A stretch of 64,000 nt of DNA from Microglena sp. YARC (Eukaryota; Chlorophyta; Chlorophyceae; Chlamydomonadales; Chlamydomonadaceae), in contig CM039464.1 of NCBI GenBank assembly GCA_022414725.1, positions 45,232,312 to 45,296,311 on the forward strand. The letters run 5' to 3'. The notes beneath the pieces were generated by a model. The model worked only from the letters and a program-made list of their open reading frames with translations, was not told the origin of the DNA and searched no databases. Shown here piece by piece: positions 46,614 to 64,000 of this stretch; position 1 is the stretch's first letter, and each line of letters begins with the position of its first letter. The position numbers and the translations under genes were made by a program.

Positions 46614-47451
46614 GGGACCTGCCTCGCGCTGATTGCTGGGAGCTGAGAGGCTTAAGGGGTATAGCTAGTTCGCATGCCGAGCGGATAACGAATCTTAAGC
46701 ATCGATTTATTGGATTAATCGATCATGGGGAAGGGGAAGCAGGAAGCTGGGAGGTTGAGGTAAATTGCGGATACTTCGATGCAGGGAGTTGATCTGCTCA
46801 GCATGCCAGCAATATAGGAGTGAAATTGTGATGCGAGTTGTGAACTGGGCGCGTTAGGAAGAGGCTGGGTGTGTAATGCTATCTCTGTGGCTTATTTCTG
46901 AAAAGGGACGTAGCAATGATGGATCCGGGAAAAAAACGGGGGAAAGGTTACAGGCGTGTTGGCTCGGCCTGCTATATGTGTCATCAGCACCTGCGCATCC
47001 ATTCAAAAAAGAACTAGCTGTCAGTGTTTAGGTCGCGCGCATATCCAACAGTTCGACGAGCCCAACCAGGGGCCTGAGTCCGACGGGACTCTACTAGAAA
47101 TATACGGGCAAGGATAGACTTCAACTGGAGACCGATCGAAGCCAACGGTGGTTCAACGAGAGTCCAAGGCTGTCCGAGGCTGTCAAACGCTGTCTAACTG
47201 TAACTGTAACTTCACCCGACTTCATCCCCAAACTTTTTTGCTTTGCAGGACACAAGGTGCAAGCGCCGACGCCCCCGGCCCGGGGACGCCCCCCAGATCT
47301 GATGATGATCTGTCACTACAAGTCGAACAATGAACTCATCAACACAGTCGTTAACCCACCAAAGCATCAGTTGTCAGGACTCGAGCGGAACCTATATAAT
47401 CTAGCAAGCCTCTGATTACCCACGGGGTTAACGAGATTGCGAGATCTCACG
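46614..47451. promoter_or_regulatory. divergent intergenic region between the two genes
   Basis: 838 bp between the two start codons, so it must carry both promoters and 5' leaders. An inverted repeat ATCGATT...AATCGAT lies at 46701-46723, about 90-110 bp upstream of the glycosyltransferase ATG. I see no other gene in it. Confidence 0.6.
47393..47400 (+). promoter_or_regulatory. TATA box of the peroxiredoxin gene
   Basis: TATATAAT, 52 bases before the ATG at 47452. Transcription would start near 47420-47430, giving a leader of about 25-30 nt. Confidence 0.55.
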
Positions 47452-58591
<11,140 letters not shown>

Positions 58592-58760
58592 ATGGTGCCC
58601 CAGAGTTCATCACGAAACGCTGTAGATGGTGCAAAAATGTTTCAAGAAACGTTGTCAGCACTACGGACGATGCCCGAGTGTTATTCTAGAAGCTGCAAAC
58701 AGTGCCCTAGAGTTCTTCAAGAACTTGAAATTGAACTTGGTTACATTGCTTCATCCAGCA
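58592..58760 (+). repeat. 3' flank with decayed copies of the terminal exon region
   Basis: Three diverged 45-55-bp units with AGAAGCTATAAATGGTGCCC / AAACGCTGTAGATGGTGC / AGAAGCTGCAAACAGTGCCC, each echoing the last codons and stop of exon 5. Probably 3' UTR. No polyadenylation signal identified. Confidence 0.6.
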
Positions 58761-59600
58761 ATTTGGCTGCTCGCCGTCTTCGGCAGTAAAGAAAATTGCT
58801 GCCAGGAAGATCGCCGAGAATCTGCAAATGGTACCTCTTGACTTGAACTTGAACTTGTTGACATGGCTCCAGCGGTCTTTTGCGTTGCGAAGTTGAATTG
58901 GAATGTTTTTATGTTTTTTCAGCCAACTCTGGACTGCTCACCGCCTTCCAATTCCGAGTCCCCCCGTGCGACCAGGGAGCCAACTTTGTGTATTGCGTTG
59001 TGTTGTAGTCTCCGTAGTGTAGCTGTCCTACACCACTATGTACTGCCGTAGTGCAGTACAGGCATATAATCCCGCTGCCGCTCCCGTTGTCTTCATCATA
59101 GTGTATTCTACTGGCTTCCTCCTATGTAACCAGTCTACGCTACTCTGTTCTTTACACGTTGCGAAAGACAAGGACATCGAGGTAGAAGAAGAAGAAGAAG
59201 AAGAAGAAAAATTGTTACAAGGAAATCGAGATAGCAAGGTGGCATTTGATATTTGTTGTCTAGTGTAGTGTAGTGTCTGCTGCTTGTAGCCGAAAAGAAA
59301 ACTATGGGCAGAATGAACCATCTTACGGGGCCATCCTTCGTGTATTCGCACAAGAGCTTATAAACACCTGTCGGAAAATAAGCTAGATAGATACAATGAA
59401 TTGCGCCATGAATTCACTTAATTATTGCATGCACGTTGCATGTATGCATGCATAGGTCACGGTGTGAGAAGCACACGTCGCTGTATGCATGGATTGATAA
59501 TGTAATGTATGTGTAAGGCATGCACATGGGTCACGGTGTGAGAAGCACACGTTGCCGTACACATGATGACAATCTAATGTATGTGTATGGCATGCACTGT
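58761..59600. other. gene-free repeats downstream of peroxiredoxin
   Basis: 58725-58790 matches 48745-48800. (GAA)n at 59186-59210. 59450-59580 holds two 62-bp units (GGTCACGGTGTGAGAAGCAC). No gene recognised. Confidence 0.6.
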
Positions 59601-60180
59601 CGGTATATATCTGTTTAAATACGTTCACCATTTTGAATCCAGACAGTTACGCTGCCCACTGATAAGCCATGACCTGGACAAGTCTTTAAACTCTCTAGTC
59701 CGCTGCACATGCTCCCTGGTTTTTGTGGGCCTTGTACGGAGGGACTTGAAGTTGGAAGACGGAGAGCAGCCAAGAGTTGGCTGAAAAACGTGTCACAAGT
59801 CAAATTCAGATTCGAAGGTGCATTGGAAGCCAGTGAGCAGCCATGACTTGGCTGAAAAACCATGTAACAATCCAATCCATGTCGAACCATGTCCTATAAA
59901 GCAAAACATCTTCCAAGCATATGGACAAACAAACCCTCGTAACAGTAGTCAAATAAAAGCCATAGCGTTCACCTTCAGCAACGAGCACCAGCTACGAGGC
60001 AGCTCGCCTGGCTGGCTACCCAGTCAAACCTTAAGCAAAGTAGTGCATCTGAAGGCTGGCAGAATCAGCTTTCCAGTGCTGTTGAAACATTGGGGCTTAG
60101 CAAAGTGGCTGGCTCAGGGAGCTGCCTAGAAGCGGCTGCTCGTAGCCGAAAATAAAAGCTATGACAACAGCGCCATACTT
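59600..60180. repeat. GTAACAATCCAATCCA repeats and neighbours
   Basis: 59655-59790 and 59815-59890 are diverged copies of a segment with GAGCAGCCATGACTTGGCTG and AACCATGTAACAATCCAATC; another is at 62925-63030 and a relative at 58915-58985. Confidence 0.6.
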
Positions 60181-60184
60181 CCAA

Positions 60185-60270
60185 AATGTAGCAGCCCGTT
60201 CCCTACCGCCGGAAGACGGGGCTACCTTAATACCACACCCCACCAGGCGTTATCATTACCGCCAGCCGTC
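60185..60270 (+). repeat. SINE body fragment (family 1)
   Basis: CAGCCCGTTCCCTACCGCC, AAGACGGGGCTACCTTAATA, CCACACCCCACCAGGCGTTA. Confidence 0.7.
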
Positions 60271-60700
60271 TTGCCCAGGCAAGGGAATCTCAACCCTTTT
60301 CCCTTCCGATGGGCTTGCACGAGATATTAGAGAATGGGATGTTTCCCCCTTGAAGGCATCAGTCCCACCTGAAAGGGCCCACTGGCATGCCAAACACGCC
60401 TGCCATGACCCTGTCCACACTGTAGGGGTCCAGGACCATGTCCACGCAGGCTGCCATGGTGTGACCGTGAGCAGGGTTATTCAACACACTGCGTGTTGCG
60501 AACATAGGAACAGATTTTTGATGGTTTCGTTGCATAGCAGACATAGATTTTGAAACCAGTTGCGTCTCGAGATGCAGATTTTGGTGTCCCCCAGACCAAC
60601 CCTGACGGTGGGCAGCCCGAAGGCTGGTATACCATGTAATCAAACCAACCTAAGTCAAGACAACCGCCAAAGTAGGTTCCATATACCGGTATAGAGAAGA
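60271..60700. other. unique-looking sequence, no gene recognised
   Basis: Short open frames on both strands, none with a motif I recognise. Confidence 0.4.
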
Positions 60701-60778
60701 CTGGTGGTTGGCCCCAGTGGAAGCAAACTGGCTGGACCCCTCACCCTCACGCCTCGTAATAAGGCGTACTATTTATTT
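60701..60778 (+). repeat. dispersed repeat family 2
   Basis: GGTTGGCCCCAGTGGAAGCA, CCTCACGCCTCGTAATAAGG, CGTACTATTTATTTA. Confidence 0.75.
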
Positions 60779-60944
60779 ACGAGGAGGACCGCCGAATATT
60801 CTCAGAGGAGGTCATCCACTTTTGGTGATGTATGATGAGTATCCACACTAAATGCTTCTAAATGATACTAAATGTATCTTCTGCCCCCAAGCCTGAAATC
60901 AAGGTAAGAAGGTATGTCCCCCACCTACCCACTATTTATTTTTG

Positions 60945-61135
60945 TGCGACGCCAGTGCGACACACTGCCCTCAGAACCCCAGGGGCTAGGCGCAGAGTGC
61001 GACCCCAGTGCGACGCACTGCCTTCCAAGCCCAGGGGCTCGGCGCAGAGCGCGAAGCCCCGGGGGTTTGGGGGGCCATTTTCTGAGTAGTTAGCAGCGAC
61101 AGGAAGGCGAGGTAATGGCGACGTGTCGTCGGAAA
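60945..61135 (+). repeat. dispersed repeat family 4
   Basis: Two internal copies of GTGCGACGCACTGCC-type sequence, CCCGGGGGTTTGGGGGGCC, then CTGAGTAGTTAGCAGCGACA. Confidence 0.65.
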
Positions 61136-61279
61136 AAAACAACCCAACGAGTGTGTACTTCAAGCTGTACTTGGGAGTGTGGTGTAGTAGTGTTTATACA
61201 ACCCCTGTTGACTCCGCCCTCAGTGGGTGAGTAGCCTGAAGGCTAATACACCATTCGGTTAAAACAAACTTGAACTAAC

Positions 61280-61466
61280 CCCTTGGCTCAATGGTCGAGT
61301 ATTTGAAATCAAGCATAAGGTGCGGGGTTCGAATCCCTACGGATGCGCCTTAGTGCGGTCGCTGTCAACCGCCATGGTAGCACTGTCCAGGTGAAGTAAC
61401 AGCCCGTTCTATACCTCAGGAAGACAGGGCTCCCTTAATTCCACGCCCCACCAGGCGTTATCGTTC
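61280..61466 (+). repeat. tRNA-derived SINE (family 1), full length
   Basis: A box TGGCTCAATGGTCGAG, B box GGTTCGAATCC (61326-61336), body GCGGTCGCTGTCAACCGCCA, CAGCCCGTTCTATACC and tail CACGCCCCACCAGGCGTTAT. The order is identical to 38911-39095. Confidence 0.8.
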
Positions 61467-61529
61467 CTGAACTACCCCCTCCGGTACCCATATAGGAGGC
61501 GTACCTCCCAACGGACTTCCTAACATACC

Positions 61530-62690
61530 CTCTGCAGCTTATGCAGACCCAGAGGTACAACAAAGTACAGATGACACTACTGCCATCGATTCGGTCAAGT
61601 TTCAGTCAAGTTCCAGCAACTGGACCCAAACAACACTTCAAATGTACTGCCAACCGTTGGTTCCAGGGACAGATCAAATGCAAGGTCAGCGGGCCAGAAA
61701 AACCTACTGTGCCCCCCCCACCCCCCCCCTTCGGTGCCCAAATCGGAGGGGCACCTTCCACACGGTTCCAACATACCCTGACAGCTGATAAACTACGTTG
61801 GCAAAACAAACTTGAGCAGCCCTCCGGCCCTGAAGGCTGATAAACTGTGCAGTCAAAACCTACTGTGTCCTACCCTGCGGTGTCCATATGGGATGGGCAC
61901 CTTCCACACAGTTCTAACATATTACGACGGCTGATATACTATGTCGGCAAAACAAACTCGAGCTACCCTCCGGCCCTGAAGGCTGATAAACTGTGCAGTC
62001 AAAACCTACTGTGTCCCCTCCGGTGTCCATATGGGATGGGCACCTTCCACTCAGTTCCAACAAACCATGACGGCTGATAAACTACGTTGGCAAAACAAAC
62101 TTGAGCAGCCCTCCGGCCCTGAAGGCTGATAAACTGTGCAGTCAAAACCTACTGTGTCCCCTCCGGTGTCCATATGGGATGGGCACCTTCCACACAGTTC
62201 CAACAAACCATGACGGCTGATAAACTACGTTGGCAAAACAAACTTGAGCAGCCCTCCGGCCCTGAAGGCTGATAAACTGTGCAGTCAAAACCTACAGTGT
62301 CCTACCCTCCGGTGTCAATATGGGATGGGTACCTTCCACACAGTTCTAACATATTATGACAGCTGATATACTATGTCGGCAAAACAAACTCGAGCTACCC
62401 TCCGCCCCTGAAGGCTGATAAACTATGCAGTTAAAACCTACTGTGTCCTACCCTCCGGTGCCAATATGGGAGGGGTACCACCCACACGGCTCTAACATAC
62501 CCTGAAGGCTGGTAAACTATGCAGTTGAAACAAACTTGTGCCCCCTTGGGTACCTAAATGGGAGGGGTACCACCCACACGGTTCTAACATACCCTGACGC
62601 CTGATAAACTATGCAGTTGAAACAGACTTGTGCCCCCTCCGGTACCCAAATGGGAGGGGTACCACCCACACGGTATTATATCAATTCAGG
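61530..62690 (+). repeat. about 145-bp tandem repeat, about eight units
   Basis: Each unit has CCCTGAAGGCTGATAAACTG, TGCAGTCAAAACCTACTGTG, TCCATATGGGATGGGCACCT and CACACAGTTC. Units near 61830, 61975, 62120 and 62265 are most alike; outer units are diverged. Confidence 0.88.
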
Positions 62691-63205
62691 GGATGACTTG
62701 GGAGTCGGTTTTTCATAAGTCGGACTTAAGACTAAGAATCTCAAATTTGGCCAGAAATCTGAGAATTCTGGGAGATTTGGCCTCGGAACAATTACGAAGT
62801 CTGATCTGGAAACTCAATTCATCTCCTGAATTGCTATTTCATACCCAGAAATGTGGAACCTGAAAATATTTTAAGTGTATTTGGTAGATACATGTAAGGA
62901 TCAGTCCGCTTAGTATGCTCCCTGGCTCCCATGGGTATCGCACGGGGGGAGTTGGAATTGGAAGACGGTGAGCAGCCCAGAGTTGGCTGGAGAACCATGT
63001 AACAATCCAATCCAATCCATGTAACAAACTGATGAACCCCCGTATGGATCCCAGAAGGGACATAGGGTGCAATACACATACCGGTAGTGCGTTAGCACAA
63101 AACACATTCAAAACACAAATGCATTTCCGGAAGGGGCATAGGGAACAATACACGCAGTGCCTATGCACAATACATGATCTTAACACGAGTGCATTTCAGT
63201 GATAT
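62691..63205. other. gene-free sequence with dispersed pieces
   Basis: 62925-63030 contains the GTAACAATCCAATCCA segment. 63050-63190 has three diverged copies of GGAAGGG(G/A)CATAGGG with AATACAC. No gene. Confidence 0.5.
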
Positions 63206-63208
63206 ACA

Positions 63209-63396
63209 ATGGTCTAGTGGTAGACTAGATTGCTGGAGGACGAAGAGTCGGGGGTTCGTCTCCCCCTTCGGTCGCTCTTGGCGTTGCAGGTCGTCGTCAA
63301 CCGCGATGGTAGCTTGTCCAGTTGAGGTAGGAGACCGCTCCCCACCCGCGTATGACGGGCTCCCTTAACACCACGCCCCACCAGGCGTTATCATTA
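63209..63396 (+). repeat. tRNA-derived SINE (family 1), different tRNA-like head
   Basis: A box GGTCTAGTGGTAGACTAG, B box GGTTCGTCTCCCC, then GTCGTCAACCGCGATGGTAG, GTAGGAGACCGCTCCC and tail ACGCCCCACCAGGCGTTATC. The head differs from the two other full copies while the body is shared. Confidence 0.75.
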
Positions 63397-63544
63397 CATG
63401 TTCATAACACGAGTGCATTTCCGGAAGGGACAGAAGTGAAAAATACACATTCATAAAACGAAAACTGCAGGCATAGGGCAAAAGTACACGTAGTGCCTTT
63501 ACCTTGCCAACTACAAGACTATGTCTGAAAACTTCATTACACTA

Positions 63545-64000
63545 CGTTCTAAGTAGCAACCCATACAGGAGGCCTAGGGTGACGTTAGCAGCCCATCCAG
63601 GAGGTCCCCGGTGTCGTCAGCAACCCATCCAGGAGGTCCCCGGTGATGTGGACAACACACTCAGGGGGAGTGTGGTAACAACAGCAACCCACACAGGAGG
63701 CCTAGGGTGATGGCTGCTGCCCATCAAGGATGCCAGTGGTGACGTCAGCAACCCATCCAGGAGGTCCCCAGTGACATCAGCAACCCATCCAGGAGGTCCC
63801 CGGTGACGTGGACATAACACACAGGGGGAGTGTGGTAACAACAGCAACCCACACAGGAGGTCCCCGGTGACCTCTGCTGCCCATCCAGGATGCCAGTGGT
63901 GACATCAGCAACCCATCCAGGAGGTCCCCAGTGACGTCAGCAACCCATCCAGGAGGTCCTCGGTGACGTGGACATAACACACAGGGGGAGTGTGGTAACA
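63545..64000 (+). repeat. tandem repeat running off the window
   Basis: Short units of about 29 bp (GCAACCCATCCAGGAGGTCC, CCGGTGA) grouped in a higher-order unit of about 160 bp ending ACACACAGGGGGAGTGTGGT (63647, 63808, 63967). Confidence 0.88.

Noticed and set aside
61280..61352. Functional tRNA gene
   Set aside because: A and B boxes are good, but I could not fold a convincing cloverleaf, and the sequence continues into a body shared with other dispersed copies, so it is a SINE head.

Overview
The window is nuclear DNA of a eukaryote with very long, repeat-packed introns. Two intron-rich genes lie head to head around 46.6-47.45 kb. A green alga fits best: the peroxiredoxin is of the plastid/cyanobacterial 2-Cys type, the glycosyltransferase has the N- and C-lobe motifs I know from the plant GT4-like family, and short TTTAGGG (plant-type telomere) motifs are scattered in introns. 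This is inference; I cannot name the species.

Layout. 1-16.1 kb is an assembly trouble spot: a noisy 41-bp satellite (1-3290), a noisy copy of single-locus flanking DNA (3291-6482), a 1000-N gap (6483-7482), the same satellite becoming cleaner and finally almost perfect (7483-16128), then the clean version of the same flank (16129 onward). The left part looks like an unpolished duplicate of the right part. 16.1-20.0 kb holds 128-bp and 80-bp tandem repeats and simple sequence.

20.1-46.6 kb, minus strand: a glycosyltransferase reconstructed from eight exons whose phases all match (1840 codons, last exon not found). It has an N-terminal membrane anchor, a repetitive stem, and a GT-B fold split by an insert of about 975 residues. 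Intron 4 contains an 8.0-kb element with hAT-like ends whose interior is crowded with organelle-style palindromes.

47.45-58.6 kb, plus strand: a complete 223-residue 2-Cys peroxiredoxin in five exons, one of them a 20-nt micro-exon, with 672 coding bases spread over 11.1 kb. 58.6-64.0 kb has only repeats, including tRNA-derived SINE copies and two tandem arrays.

The most striking pattern is shared by both genes. Next to most splice junctions lie tandem, decayed copies of the junction itself (intron end plus the first or last tens of exon bases), and the introns seem to have grown by repeated duplication across exon boundaries. Other points are an inverted repeat that brackets exon 6 of the glycosyltransferase, and a 41-bp satellite that seems to derive from the palindromic core of the neighbouring 128-bp repeat.
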